The notes below the pieces were generated by a model that was given only the letters and a program-made list of their open reading frames with translations, was not told the origin of the DNA and ran no database searches. Shown piece by piece: positions 54,740 through 63,951 of a stretch of 64,000 bases of DNA. Position 1 is the stretch's first letter, and every line of letters begins with the position of its first letter. The stretch is from NCBI RefSeq assembly GCF_010728925.1, contig NZ_AP022608.1, positions 558,001-622,000 of the forward strand. Direction: 5' to 3'. This DNA comes from Mycolicibacterium gadium (lineage in GTDB: Bacteria > Actinomycetota > Actinomycetes > Mycobacteriales > Mycobacteriaceae). A program made the translations under genes and the position numbers.

Positions 54740-57700
54740 GTGGACCTGTCCGGATTGACCCGACCAGTGGAACGACTGGTCGCGACCGCGCAAAACGGGT
54801 TGGAAGTCCTGCGTTACGGCGGCCTGGAGACCGGAGCCGTGCCGTCGCCGTTTCAGATCATCCAGAGCGTGCCCATGTACCGGCTGCGGAGGTATTTCCC
54901 ACCCGACGCCAGGCCGGGAGCAAAGCAACCCGGGCCGCCCGTGCTGATGGTGCATCCCATGATGATGTCGGCCGATATGTGGGACGTCACCCGCGACGAA
55001 GGCGCCGTCGGCATCCTGCACAAGGCGGGCATCGACCCATGGGTCATCGACTTCGGGTCGCCCGACAAGGTCGAGGGCGGGATGGACCGCAACCTGGCCG
55101 ACCACGTCGTCGCGCTGAGCGAGGCCATCGACACCGTCAAAGAGGTGACCGGCCGTGACGTCCACCTGGCCGGCTACTCGCAGGGCGGCATGTTCGCCTA
55201 CCAGACCGCCGCCTACCGGCGGTCCAAGGACCTCGCCAGCATCGTGGCTTTCGGCTCACCCGTGGACACGCTGGCCGCGCTGCCGATGAACCTGCCGGCC
55301 AGCCTGGCGCCCGCCGCCGCGGACTTCATGGCCGACCATGTCTTCAGCCGCATGGACATCCCGGGTTGGCTCGCCCGCACCGGTTTCCAGATGCTCGACC
55401 CCATCAAGACCGCGCAGTCCCGTATCGACTTCCTCCGCCAGTTGCACGACCGCGAGGCGCTGCTGCCCCGCGAACAACAGCGTCGCTTCCTCGCCTCCGA
55501 GGGCTGGATCGCGTGGTCGGGACCCGCGATCGCCGAACTGCTCAAGCAGTTCATCGCCCACAACCGCATGATGAGCGGCGGCTTCTCGATTCATGGCGAC
55601 CTTGTCACCCTGTCCGACATCGACTGCCCCGTGCTGGCCGTCATCGGTGAGGTCGACGACATCGGTCAGCCGGCGTCGGTGCGCGGGATCAAGCGCGCGG
55701 CCCCGAAGGCGGATGTCTACGAATTCCTCATTCGCGCAGGACATTTCGGGCTTGTTGTCGGTTCCAAGGCGTCGACGCAGACCTGGCCCGCAGTCGCTCA
55801 GTGGGTCAAGTGGATCGACAGTGCCGGGGATATGCCCGAGGGTGTGACACCGATGGCGTTGCAGCCTGAGGAGCACAGTGAAACTGGTGTCTCGCTGAGC
55901 TCGCGGGTGGCGCACGGCGCGAATGCCGCGACGGAAATGGCGTTCAGCATGGCTCGGTCGGCCGCCGGCGCGCTGGTTGCGGCCAACAAATCAGCGCGCG
56001 CCATAGCTGTCGAGACGTATCGCACCCTGCCCCGTCTTGCTCGGTTGGGTCAGATCAACGAGCACACCCGAATCTCGTTGGGCCGCATCATGTCCGAGCA
56101 GGCCCGCGACCTCCCCAACGGCGAGGCGTTGCTCTTCGACGGCCGGGTCCACACGTACGAGGCGGTCGATCGCCGCATCAACAATGTGGTCCGCGGTCTG
56201 ATCGGGGTGGGAGTTCGGCAGGGTGCGCATGTCGGCGTGCTGATGGAGACCCGGCCAAGCGCGCTGGTCGCGATCGCCGCGCTGTCGCGCCTGGGCGCGG
56301 TGGCGGTGCTGATGCCGCCCGACGCCGACCTGCCGATCGCCGCCCGACTGGGTTCGGTGTCCGAAATCATCACCGACCCCGGCAACCTCGAGGCCGCCCG
56401 ACGGCTCGACATGCGCGTGCTGGTGCTGGGCGGCGGTGAGGTGCGCGACCTGGATCTGCCCGAAGACGCCGACGTCATCGACATGGAGAAGATCGATCCC
56501 GACGCGGTCGACCTGCCCGGCTGGTACCGGCCGAATCCGGGACTCGCGCGGGACTTGGCCTTCATCGGGTTCAGCTCGATCGGCGGTCAATTCGTCGCGC
56601 GGCAGATCACCAATTACCGCTGGGCACTGTCGGCGATTGGCACCGCGTCGGCCGCGAACCTCGGACGGGGCGACACGGTGTACTGCCTGACCCCGCTGCA
56701 CCACCAATCCGGACTGCTGGTCGCGCTCGGGGGCGCGGTGGTGGGCGGATCCCGCATCGCACTGTCGCGGGGTCTGCGTCCGGACCGATTCCTTCAGGAG
56801 ATCCGCCAGTACGGCGTCACCGTCGTCTCCTACACCTGGGCGATGCTGCGCGACGTCATCGACGACCCGTCGTTCTCGCTCACCGGCAGCCACCCGGTCC
56901 GATTGTTCATCGGCTCCGGCATGCCGACCGGTCTGTGGAAGCGGGTGACCGACGTATTCGAACCGGCCCAGATCGTCGAGTTCTTCGCGACCTCGGATGG
57001 GCAGGCCGTCTTGGCGAACGTGTCCGGCGCCAAGGTCGGCAGCAAGGGTAGGCCGCTGCCCGGCAGTGGCGAGATCGCTCTGGCCGCCTACGACCCCGAC
57101 GACGACCTGATTCTCGAGGACGAGCGCGGATTCGTCCGTCGCGCAGAGGTCAACGAGGTGGGGGTGCTGCTTGCCCGTCCGCGGGGACCGATCGATCCGA
57201 CGGCGTCGGTCAAGCGCGGGGTGTTCGCACCCGCGGACACGTGGGTGTCCAGCGAATACCTGTTCCGGCGCGACGATGACGGCGACTACTGGCTCGTCGA
57301 AAGCCGCGGTCAGCTGATCCACACGCTGCGCGGTGTCGTCTACGCCTCGACGGTGAACGACGCCGTCAGCCGCCTCAACGCCGTGGACCTGGCGGTCACC
57401 TACGGGGTGGAGACCGACGGCCACTGCCTCGCCGTGACGGCGCTGGCCCTGCGGCCGGGCGGGACCATTCCGTCGGCGGATCTGTCGGAAGCGCTCGCGG
57501 ATTTGCCGGTCGGCAACCCGCCCGACCTCGTCCACGTGGTGCCTGAGATGTCGCTCAGTGCATCGTTCCGGCCGCTGTTGAGTCCGCTGCGCGAAGCCGG
57601 TATCCCCAAGGCGTCCCGTAACGCCTGGTATCTGGACACCGATACGAATCGGTACAAGCGGTTGACCGTCGCGGTGCGCGCCGAGATCGCTGGTGGGTGA
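54740..57700 (+). CDS. lipase/PHA-synthase-like and acyl-CoA-synthetase-like fusion (Rv1683-like)
   Basis: About 986 residues. The first 370 resemble a class III PHA synthase or lipase: HPMMMSADMWDV, DPWVIDFGSPD, and nucleophile elbow GYSQGG with Ser. A linker of about 100 residues leads to an AMP-binding-enzyme-like domain (about 490-986). Its signature loop, normally YTSGTTGxPK, reads FIGFSSIGGQFVARQ and the later YGxTE motif reads FFATSDGQ, so adenylation chemistry is doubtful. TTG 54737 or GTG 54740 follow an AGGGGAG ribosome-binding site. Rv1683 is annotated as a bifunctional acyl-CoA synthetase/lipase. Confidence 0.88.
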   Translation: MDLSGLTRPVERLVATAQNGLEVLRYGGLETGAVPSPFQIIQSVPMYRLRRYFPPDARPGAKQPGPPVLMVHPMMMSADMWDVTRDEGAVGILHKAGIDPWVIDFGSPDKVEGGMDRNLADHVVALSEAIDTVKEVTGRDVHLAGYSQGGMFAYQTAAYRRSKDLASIVAFGSPVDTLAALPMNLPASLAPAAADFMADHVFSRMDIPGWLARTGFQMLDPIKTAQSRIDFLRQLHDREALLPREQQRRFLASEGWIAWSGPAIAELLKQFIAHNRMMSGGFSIHGDLVTLSDIDCPVLAVIGEVDDIGQPASVRGIKRAAPKADVYEFLIRAGHFGLVVGSKASTQTWPAVAQWVKWIDSAGDMPEGVTPMALQPEEHSETGVSLSSRVAHGANAATEMAFSMARSAAGALVAANKSARAIAVETYRTLPRLARLGQINEHTRISLGRIMSEQARDLPNGEALLFDGRVHTYEAVDRRINNVVRGLIGVGVRQGAHVGVLMETRPSALVAIAALSRLGAVAVLMPPDADLPIAARLGSVSEIITDPGNLEAARRLDMRVLVLGGGEVRDLDLPEDADVIDMEKIDPDAVDLPGWYRPNPGLARDLAFIGFSSIGGQFVARQITNYRWALSAIGTASAANLGRGDTVYCLTPLHHQSGLLVALGGAVVGGSRIALSRGLRPDRFLQEIRQYGVTVVSYTWAMLRDVIDDPSFSLTGSHPVRLFIGSGMPTGLWKRVTDVFEPAQIVEFFATSDGQAVLANVSGAKVGSKGRPLPGSGEIALAAYDPDDDLILEDERGFVRRAEVNEVGVLLARPRGPIDPTASVKRGVFAPADTWVSSEYLFRRDDDGDYWLVESRGQLIHTLRGVVYASTVNDAVSRLNAVDLAVTYGVETDGHCLAVTALALRPGGTIPSADLSEALADLPVGNPPDLVHVVPEMSLSASFRPLLSPLREAGIPKASRNAWYLDTDTNRYKRLTVAVRAEIAGG

Positions 57701-57801
57701 CTGTGACGGCCGTGCCATGCGGTCGACTCGCTGTTAGGCTCCCGCTGGCGGCAAATCGCCACCGGGCCGGGGAATCAGTGGTCTATCGCGCTGGAGGATT
57801 G

Positions 57802-58362
57802 ATGACATCGCAGGCCGGAAATGCCGACGTCAAATGGCGTCGCGCCATCGTTGGCGGGGTGCTCGTCGCGGGTCTGATGTCCGGATTCGGGGTTCCCACA
57901 GCGCTCGCCCAGCCTGCGGAGCCGACCGACCCGGCTCCGCGCAGCTGCACCGGCGACGACTGCAAGAAACGGGACGACGGCGAGGCGCAAGCCGCCGGCG
58001 GTGAGCAACCGACGATGACCGCTGACCAGGCGCTGATGATCATCCACAACGAGTACAACCTCGGTGATGGCGGTGGTCAGTTGTCGAAGTTGATCGACGA
58101 CGTACTGAACATGCGCGCCCAGGGCTTCAAGCCGTCCAATGCGAACAAGCAGGCCATCCAGGACGCGCTGGAATACCGGCCGAACCAGACGCCGCTGGTC
58201 GAGGCTTTGAAGGCGACGCTTGCCTATCAGCGCAAGCTGCAGGCGCAACAGCAGATCATGGCTCAGCAGCAGGGGCCGGTGGCCGGACCCGTGGCGGTTC
58301 TCCCGGGCTCGTCCGTGCAAGCGCCGGCCGGACCCGGCACCATGACCATCCCGCTGGGCTGA
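57802..58362 (+). CDS. secreted protein, helical, Gln-rich C-terminus
   Basis: A 186-residue exported protein: signal peptide with core AIVGGVLVAGLMSGFGVPTA and probable cleavage at ALAQP, a CTGDDCKKRDDGE cysteine loop, then a helical segment (LMIIHNEYNLGDGG, IQDALEYRPNQTPLVEALKA) and a Gln-rich tail ending in Pro/Gly. No family recognised. A GGAGG Shine-Dalgarno precedes the ATG. It sits between the Rv1683-like gene and the Trm112-like gene, and a functional link is not evident. Confidence 0.75.
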   Translation: MTSQAGNADVKWRRAIVGGVLVAGLMSGFGVPTALAQPAEPTDPAPRSCTGDDCKKRDDGEAQAAGGEQPTMTADQALMIIHNEYNLGDGGGQLSKLIDDVLNMRAQGFKPSNANKQAIQDALEYRPNQTPLVEALKATLAYQRKLQAQQQIMAQQQGPVAGPVAVLPGSSVQAPAGPGTMTIPLG

Positions 58363-58371
58363 CGCGCGGCC

Positions 58372-58587
58372 GTGCTCGACGAAAAACTCCTGAGCATCCT
58401 CGTCTGCCCCGAGGACCGCGGCCCGCTGCTCCTAGTGGGCGACGAATTCCTCTATAACCCGCGGTTGCGGCGTGCGTATCGCATCGAGGACGGAGTTCCC
58501 GTCCTGCTGATCGACGAAGCCGTCACCATCACCGACGATGCCGAACACAACCGCCTGCTGGAGCGGGCGTCAGGGCAGGCCGGGTAG
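58372..58587 (+). CDS. Trm112/UPF0434-like protein (Rv1684-like)
   Basis: A 71-residue protein of the UPF0434/Trm112 family: LLSILVCPEDRGPLLLVGD, then YRIEDGVPVLLIDEA. Only the first cysteine (Cys12) of the zinc-ribbon motif remains, so metal binding is unlikely. Trm112-type proteins act as small partners that activate methyltransferases. GTG start at 58372. Its last 18 bp overlap the convergent TetR gene. Confidence 0.85.
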   Translation: MLDEKLLSILVCPEDRGPLLLVGDEFLYNPRLRRAYRIEDGVPVLLIDEAVTITDDAEHNRLLERASGQAG

Positions 58588-59184
58588 GTCTCCGGTGAGG
58601 TAGCGCTGCAGGTTCGGGCCAATGGTCTCGGCGATCTGCTCGACCGGAAGCAATTTGAACGGATCCAGCTCCAGGATGTAGCGCGCCATCACCACGCCGA
58701 CCAATTGCGATGCGACGAATTGCACTCGGATCATCCCGCTGCCGGGCGGATCATCAACGCGGGAGCCCACTTCCCTGGCGACAACGTCCTGCAGAAACGA
58801 TCGAAACAGCGAGATGTCATTGCCGGCCAGAATCGACCTCAAAGTGGCGATGAACCCCTTACCCAACTCGGAGTCCCACAGCGGCAGCAGCAGCGACGGG
58901 AGCGTGTGGCCGATCTCCTCGACGGGGATCTGCTGCAGCGGACCGATGATCTGCATCGGGTCGATCGGGATGTGGATCGCCGCGGCGAACAACTGCGTCT
59001 TTGTGCCGTAATAGTGATGTACCAGCGCGGGGTCTACGTCCGCGTCCGCGGCGATGGCGCGAATCGAGGTCTTGTCGATCCCGTTGCGGGCGAACAACTC
59101 CCGCGCGCTGGTGAGGATGCGCTCGCGGGTATCGGACGTGCCGGGTGGTCGCCCGGGACGCTTACGTTCTGCGTTGGTGGTCAA
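58570..59184 (-). CDS. TetR-family regulator (Rv1685c-like)
   Basis: A 204-residue TetR regulator: helix-turn-helix in RERILTSARELFARNGIDKT, SIRAIAADADVDPALVHHYY near the N-terminus and a mostly hydrophobic ligand domain. The N-terminus is basic (ERKRPGRPPG). The TTG start at 59184 lies 5 nt after the permease stop. Third gene of an ATPase-permease-TetR operon, so it probably controls the exporter. Confidence 0.9.
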   Translation of the reverse strand: MTTNAERKRPGRPPGTSDTRERILTSARELFARNGIDKTSIRAIAADADVDPALVHHYYGTKTQLFAAAIHIPIDPMQIIGPLQQIPVEEIGHTLPSLLLPLWDSELGKGFIATLRSILAGNDISLFRSFLQDVVAREVGSRVDDPPGSGMIRVQFVASQLVGVVMARYILELDPFKLLPVEQIAETIGPNLQRYLTGDLPGLP

Positions 59185-59189
59185 TCCCG

Positions 59190-59963
59190 TTACGGTGTCC
59201 TTCGTCGTAGCGTCGCCGCGGCCAGGCACAGTGCCACGATCGCGAAGCCGATGACGACGACGATATCCCGCACCGCGATGAACGTCGGCTCCGCGTGCGC
59301 ACCGACCTGTTGCAACGCCTCCAGAGCGTAGCTGGCAGGCAACACGTTGCTGATCCATTGCAGCCAATCGGGCATCACGTCGCGGGGCACGATGATGCCG
59401 CACAGCAACAGCTGCGGAGCGATCACCAGCGGCATGAACTGCACCGCCTGAAACTCGGTGCGGGCGAACGCACTACACAGCAGACCCAACCCAACCCCCA
59501 GAACCGCGTTGATGATCGCGATGATGAACACCAGGATGGGGCTGCCCGCGGTGTCCAGCCCGAGAAACCAGAACGACACGATGCACGCCAGCGTCGCTTG
59601 CGCGGCGGCGGCGATCGAGAACGCGGTGCCGTAGGCGGCCAGCAGGTCCACACGGCGCAGGGGGGTCGTCAGGATCCGTTCCAGCGTGCCTGAAACCCGT
59701 TCGCGCTGCATGGTGATCGAGGTGATCAGGAACATCACGATGAGCGGGAACACGCCCAGCATGATGAGGCAGGCGTTGTTGAACGGCGACGGTGCGCCGG
59801 GCGGATGTGGTGCGTTCTGGAACATGAAGTACATCAACGCGATGATGAGGCTCGGCACGACGAGGATCATCGCCACGCTGCGGTGGTCGGCGGCGAGCTG
59901 GCGCAGGATCCGCGTGGTGGTGGCCAGGTAGGCCTGCGGGCTCAGCCGGCTCGGACTCTTCAG
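59190..59963 (-). CDS. ABC-2 type exporter permease (Rv1686c-like)
   Basis: A 257-residue permease with six hydrophobic segments (VAMILVVPSLIIALMYFMF, ACLIMLGVFPLIVMFLITS, ILVFIIAIINAVLGVGLGLL and others) and the ABC-2 signature ERVSGTLERILTTPLRR. No standard start suits it: the natural N-terminus (M)[18 protein letters not shown] begins at a CTG at 59963 that overlaps the ATPase stop as CTGA. Longer frames upstream are antisense or out-of-frame sequence of the ATPase gene. Confidence 0.85.
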   Translation of the reverse strand: MKSPSRLSPQAYLATTTRILRQLAADHRSVAMILVVPSLIIALMYFMFQNAPHPPGAPSPFNNACLIMLGVFPLIVMFLITSITMQRERVSGTLERILTTPLRRVDLLAAYGTAFSIAAAAQATLACIVSFWFLGLDTAGSPILVFIIAIINAVLGVGLGLLCSAFARTEFQAVQFMPLVIAPQLLLCGIIVPRDVMPDWLQWISNVLPASYALEALQQVGAHAEPTFIAVRDIVVVIGFAIVALCLAAATLRRRTP

Positions 59964-60715
59964 GCTGCGGTGCTGTGCCGGATGACGGACAGGAACGCTT
60001 CCTCCAGTGACTGGCATCCTGTGTCCTCTCGTAGCTTCGTGGGTGTGGTGTGTGCGAGGAGATGGCCCTCGCGCATGAGCAGCAGGTCGCCGCAGTGATC
60101 GGCTTCGTCCATGACGTGACTGGACACGAGTAGCGTCGTACCCCCGGCGGCGAGCCGGTGGAATTGCTCCCACAGGTCGACTCGCAGCACGGGGTCAAGA
60201 CCGACGGTGGGCTCGTCGAGCACCAGCAGATCGGGGTGCGACACCAGTGCGCAGGCGAGTGAGGCGCGAGTGCGTTGGCCACCGGAGAGGTTGCCGCACA
60301 ACGCAGTTCGATGATCGTCGAGCCCCACGGTGGCGATCGCCTCGTCGGCGCTGGCGGTGTCGACTCCCGTCAATGCCGCGAAGTACCGGACGTTGTCGAT
60401 GACCCTCAGATCGTCGTAGATCGTCGGATCCTGGGTGACGTATCCGACCCGGTGCCGCAGCTCGGCCGATCCGGCCGGGCGGCCCAACACCGTCACGGTG
60501 CCCCGTTCGATGATCTGCGTGCCGACGACGCTGCGCATGAGTGTGGTCTTGCCGCATCCGGACGGACCGAGCAGTCCGGTGATGGTGCCGCGCGCGATCC
60601 GGACCGTGATGTCCTCCAATGCGACGCGCTTACCCCTGATGACCCGCAGGTTCTCGACGTCGATCGCGGCGTCGGCAGCTCCGCCGGATAATTCACCGTT
60701 CGATGAACTCATCAT
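59960..60715 (-). CDS. ABC-2 type exporter ATP-binding protein (Rv1687c-like)
   Basis: A 251-residue ATPase: Walker [13 protein letters not shown]-loop YVTQDP, signature [13 protein letters not shown], Walker [15 protein letters not shown]-loop [11 protein letters not shown]. First gene of the exporter operon. The promoter region is shared with the divergent mpg gene (60716-60775). Likely exports a drug or lipid; the substrate is unknown. Confidence 0.93.
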   Translation of the reverse strand: MMSSSNGELSGGAADAAIDVENLRVIRGKRVALEDITVRIARGTITGLLGPSGCGKTTLMRSVVGTQIIERGTVTVLGRPAGSAELRHRVGYVTQDPTIYDDLRVIDNVRYFAALTGVDTASADEAIATVGLDDHRTALCGNLSGGQRTRASLACALVSHPDLLVLDEPTVGLDPVLRVDLWEQFHRLAAGGTTLLVSSHVMDEADHCGDLLLMREGHLLAHTTPTKLREDTGCQSLEEAFLSVIRHSTAA

Positions 60716-60762
60716 GTGGTGAATAATGCTCCCCGGCCGATGGTGGTGTCAAGGGTGCCGGG

Positions 60763-60768
60763 CAGAAT
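60763..60768 (+). promoter_or_regulatory. -10 element of a leaderless mpg transcript
   Basis: CAGAAT, then 7 nt, then the GTG at 60776, the same -10 and spacing as argC. GTGTCAAGG (60746-60754) lies 8 nt upstream and agrees with the damage motif TTGTCRGTG at only 6 of 9 bases. Confidence 0.5.
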
Positions 60769-60775
60769 CGCAGCG

Positions 60776-61387
60776 GTGAGCGTGCGCCGGCTGTCCGTGG
60801 ACCCGCTGACCGCGGCGCGACGCCTACTCGGAGCGACGCTGGTCGGCCGCGGCGTGAGCGCGATGATCGTGGAGGTCGAGGCGTACGGCGGGCCCGAAGA
60901 CGGGCCATGGCCCGACGCGGCTTCGCATTCGTATCGCGGCAGGGGAGGGCGCAACGCGGTCATGTTCGGTCCGGCGGGGCGGCTCTACACCTACCGCAGC
61001 CACGGCATCCATGTCTGCGCGAACGTCGTGTGCGCCACCGACCAGGTGGCGGGTGCGGTGCTGCTGCGGGCCACCGCGATCGAATCCGGAGCCGACGTTG
61101 CGCAAGGCCGCCGCGGCGAAACGGTCCGCCCCGCGGCACTCGCTCGCGGTCCCGGCAATCTGTGCTCGGCAATGGGAATCACGATGGAAGACAACGGGAT
61201 TGACCTGTTTGACGAGAACAGCCCGATCCAACTGATGTTGGGGGAAAAGCGCGACGGAGTCGCCGGGCCGCGGGTGGGTGTCAGCAAGGCGGCCGATCGC
61301 CCGTGGCGATTGTGGCTGGCCGGACGTCCCGAGGTGTCGCTGTATCGCCGCAGCCCACGGGCACCGGCTCCCGGCGAAAGCGACTAG
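60776..61387 (+). CDS. mpg: 3-methyladenine DNA glycosylase
   Basis: A 203-residue AAG/MPG-family glycosylase, the length of Rv1688. Family motifs: [30 protein letters not shown] with the catalytic Glu, [19 protein letters not shown] and [14 protein letters not shown]. It excises alkylated purines by base excision repair. GTG start at 60776 ([11 protein letters not shown]), supported by the leaderless promoter spacing. Divergent from the exporter operon. Confidence 0.95.
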   Translation: MSVRRLSVDPLTAARRLLGATLVGRGVSAMIVEVEAYGGPEDGPWPDAASHSYRGRGGRNAVMFGPAGRLYTYRSHGIHVCANVVCATDQVAGAVLLRATAIESGADVAQGRRGETVRPAALARGPGNLCSAMGITMEDNGIDLFDENSPIQLMLGEKRDGVAGPRVGVSKAADRPWRLWLAGRPEVSLYRRSPRAPAPGESD

Positions 61388-61396
61388 TCCTCCGGC

Positions 61397-62098
61397 TTAC
61401 GTCGCCGTGCGAGGTCGTGTGGCACTGAACAGCGCGACCTTGCCGACCATCGTCGTCGTGTACTGGTCGAAGTATGTGTCCAGCGCCTTCTGTAGGCCGG
61501 CGAGGTCGTCTGTCTGGTTGTGGAAGGTGCCGGATGCGTTGAACCGGGCCATCGTTCGCCGACCCAGCCGGTTGTGATGTACGCCCTGACCCAGGATGGT
61601 GGACCCGAAGAACACGCCATCGGGTGAGAGGACAGCGGCGATGTGTTCAATCGCCGATGATTTGGTCTCCCAGTCACCAGGAATGCAATGGAAGACGTAG
61701 TTGGCGGCGACGGAGTCGAATTTTTCGTCCGTGGGGATCGGCGAATAGATATCCGCGTTGACCGACACCGGGGAGAGCTTGCGTAGGCGCCTGCTCGCCG
61801 TCGCGAGGCTGTCCGGGCTCAGGTCAAGCAGGGTGACGCTGGGGTTCCGGCAGGGAAACGTGGCGTGCTGCAGATACCAACCCGTGCCAGGCCCGACGTC
61901 GAGGTGATTGCAGCGGATGTGCTGATCGTAGTGACGGAGAAGTCGACGTCGGGGACAGCGCCATAGAAATCGGTTGTTGAACCTCAAGACGTAGAGGTTG
62001 TAGATGAAGAGCCCGCGCGCGTTGTAAAAAGCCGCTCCTTTGCGAATCTCCACTGGATTGGGCCGCGGCGGAGTCATGCGGTGCTGGCTCTCTTTCAT
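61397..62098 (-). CDS. class I SAM-dependent methyltransferase
   Basis: A 233-residue Rossmann-fold methyltransferase with SAM motif [13 protein letters not shown], motif [12 protein letters not shown] and a motif-III-like [17 protein letters not shown]. An N-terminal segment ([20 protein letters not shown]) is typical of methyltransferases acting on lipophilic or small substrates. The codon use is less GC-rich than the neighbours. It is inserted between mpg and tyrS, which are adjacent in M. tuberculosis, so it is a lineage-specific addition. Start at ATG 62098 or at the ATG 7 codons on. Confidence 0.85.
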   Translation of the reverse strand: MKESQHRMTPPRPNPVEIRKGAAFYNARGLFIYNLYVLRFNNRFLWRCPRRRLLRHYDQHIRCNHLDVGPGTGWYLQHATFPCRNPSVTLLDLSPDSLATASRRLRKLSPVSVNADIYSPIPTDEKFDSVAANYVFHCIPGDWETKSSAIEHIAAVLSPDGVFFGSTILGQGVHHNRLGRRTMARFNASGTFHNQTDDLAGLQKALDTYFDQYTTTMVGKVALFSATRPRTAT

Positions 62099-62173
62099 CG
62101 GCGAAGGAAGTCGTCCGTGATGCTAGCGGCACCGGTTATGGCCGTTGCGAGTCTGTACGGGAAGATCGATTGC

Positions 62174-63460
62174 GTGACGTCTAAGGACACGCCGAACATC
62201 CTCGATGAGCTGGAATGGCGCAAGCTGATCGCGCAGTCCACCGATCGGGACGCGTTGGCCACGGAGCTTGCCGCGGGTCCTGTCACCGTCTACTCCGGAT
62301 TCGATCCGACGGCGCCGAGCCTGCATGCCGGGCACCTCATCCCGCTCCTGACGCTGACCCGGTTTCAACGCGCCGGACATCGTCCGATCGTGCTGGCGGG
62401 CGGCGCCACCGGCATGATCGGCGATCCGCGCGACGTCGGCGAGCGCACGCTCAACAACGCCGACACCGTCGCCGAGTGGGCGGACCGAATACGTGGCCAG
62501 CTCGAGCGTTTCGTCGAGTTCGATGATTCGCCCACCGGCGCAGTGGTGGAGAACAACCTCACCTGGACCGGCCAGATGCCCACCATCGAATTCCTCCGCG
62601 ATGTCGGAAAACATTTCTCCGTCAACGTGATGCTCGACCGTGACACGGTGCGACGACGACTCGACGGTGACGGCATCTCCTACACCGAGTTCAGCTACAT
62701 GCTTCTGCAAGCCAACGATTACGTGGAGCTGCACCAGCGGTACGGCTGCGGACTGCAGATCGGCGGGTCCGATCAGTGGGGGAACATCATCGCCGGAGTC
62801 CGGCTGGTCCGCCAGAAGACAGGGGCGACGGTGCACGCGCTGACCACCCCGCTGGTGACGGACTCCGAGGGCCAGAAGTTCGGTAAGTCGACCGGCGGTG
62901 GCAGCCTGTGGCTCGACCCGGAGATGACCAGCCCCTATGCCTGGTACCAGTACTTCGTGAACACCGCAGACGCGGACGTCGTCCGCTACCTGCGATGGTT
63001 CACGTTCCTGTCGCCCGAAGAGTTGGCGGCGCTGGAGGAGGCAACCGCCGAGCGGCCCCATGAACGTGCAGGTCAGCGTCGGTTGGCCCGCGAGCTCACC
63101 AACCTGGTCCATGGGGAGGCGGCCACGGCGTCGGTCGAGCACGCCAGCCAGGCCCTGTTCGGGCGTGGTGAGCTCGCCCAGCTGGACGAGTCGACGTTGG
63201 CCGCGGCTCTGCGCGAGGCGTCGGTCGCCGACTTGGCGCCGGGGGGACCCGACGCGATCACCGACCTGCTGGTGGCCAGCGGCCTGTCGGCGAGCAAGGG
63301 GGCGGCCCGTCGCACCATCGGCGAGGGCGGTGCGTACGTCAACAACGTCCGGATTGAGAGCGAAGAGTGGGTGCCGCAGCCGTCGGACTTCCTGCACGGC
63401 CGTTGGTTGGTGCTGCGACGGGGCAAACGGAATATCGCCGGCGTCCAACGCGTTGGCTAG
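62174..63460 (+). CDS. tyrS: tyrosyl-tRNA synthetase
   Basis: A 428-residue class I TyrRS: HAGH as the HIGH motif, GGSDQWGN in the tyrosine-binding site, KFGKS as the KMSKS motif, and a C-terminal S4 domain (about residues 365-425, [19 protein letters not shown]). I chose the GTG at 62174 ([15 protein letters not shown]) by comparison with Rv1689; the upstream frame is not conserved. In fast-growing mycobacteria an rrn operon follows tyrS, as here. Confidence 0.97.
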   Translation: MTSKDTPNILDELEWRKLIAQSTDRDALATELAAGPVTVYSGFDPTAPSLHAGHLIPLLTLTRFQRAGHRPIVLAGGATGMIGDPRDVGERTLNNADTVAEWADRIRGQLERFVEFDDSPTGAVVENNLTWTGQMPTIEFLRDVGKHFSVNVMLDRDTVRRRLDGDGISYTEFSYMLLQANDYVELHQRYGCGLQIGGSDQWGNIIAGVRLVRQKTGATVHALTTPLVTDSEGQKFGKSTGGGSLWLDPEMTSPYAWYQYFVNTADADVVRYLRWFTFLSPEELAALEEATAERPHERAGQRRLARELTNLVHGEAATASVEHASQALFGRGELAQLDESTLAAALREASVADLAPGGPDAITDLLVASGLSASKGAARRTIGEGGAYVNNVRIESEEWVPQPSDFLHGRWLVLRRGKRNIAGVQRVG

Positions 63461-63613
63461 GTGGTCGGGCTGCGACTGCGGCCCGGCGGGGATTGGTGTC
63501 GTCATTCGGGAACAAACTCCGCGGGTGGCGCGTTGAGCCCTATGAACAACGAGTCGACGCACTGTCTGTGCGCTCGATGGACGCGGATCGAAAGACACGC
63601 CCCATCAGCCCAT

Positions 63614-63642
63614 TTGACTCAGAGTTATCCCTCACGTAACTT
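63614..63642 (+). promoter_or_regulatory. rrn P1 promoter
   Basis: TTGACT (63614-63619), 17 nt, TAACTT (63637-63642), a near-consensus SigA promoter, about 310 nt upstream of the 16S gene. The preceding stretch from the tyrS stop (63461-63613) holds no gene that I can support. Confidence 0.8.
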
Positions 63643-63740
63643 ATCGGAGTCGCTGCGACACGGGCCAAAACCCGGCGAGCGCGGCGGCTCCCAGAGGGAA
63701 GCCTCAACTTCGGTTGGGTTCCTGATTGTCCGCATACGAG

Positions 63741-63799
63741 CCCGCGGCTTTTGCCGCGGGTTGGTTGCGCGGTCGAGCGGGTGTGTTGTTTGAGAACTC
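63741..63799 (+). promoter_or_regulatory. rrn leader antitermination region (boxB-like hairpin and boxA region)
   Basis: A perfect 8-bp hairpin with a TTTT loop (63741-63748 with 63753-63760) is followed by TTTGAGAACTCAATAG (63788-63803), the conserved leader block of mycobacterial rRNA operons with a boxA-type role. Downstream to about 63950 is U/G-rich leader and RNase III processing sequence. Confidence 0.65.
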
Positions 63800-63951
63800 A
63801 ATAGTGTGTTTGGTGGTTTTTGTTTGTTGTTGTTTTTGGTCTGCCTCTTTTTCCCGTTTAGGGGTGGGCTGTTTTTTTGATGCCAGTTTTGGTGTCGTGT
63901 TTGAGTGTCAGGCTTGTTCTGATTCGAATTCACCTGTCTGTTGATGGGTTG

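Noticed and set aside
55991..57718. 575-codon open frame antisense to the Rv1683-like gene
   Set aside because: High-GC shadow; the sense frame carries clear hydrolase and synthetase-like domains.
63466..63485. Terminator hairpin after tyrS
   Set aside because: Only a 5-bp stem (CGGGC/GCCCG) without U-tract; too weak to call.
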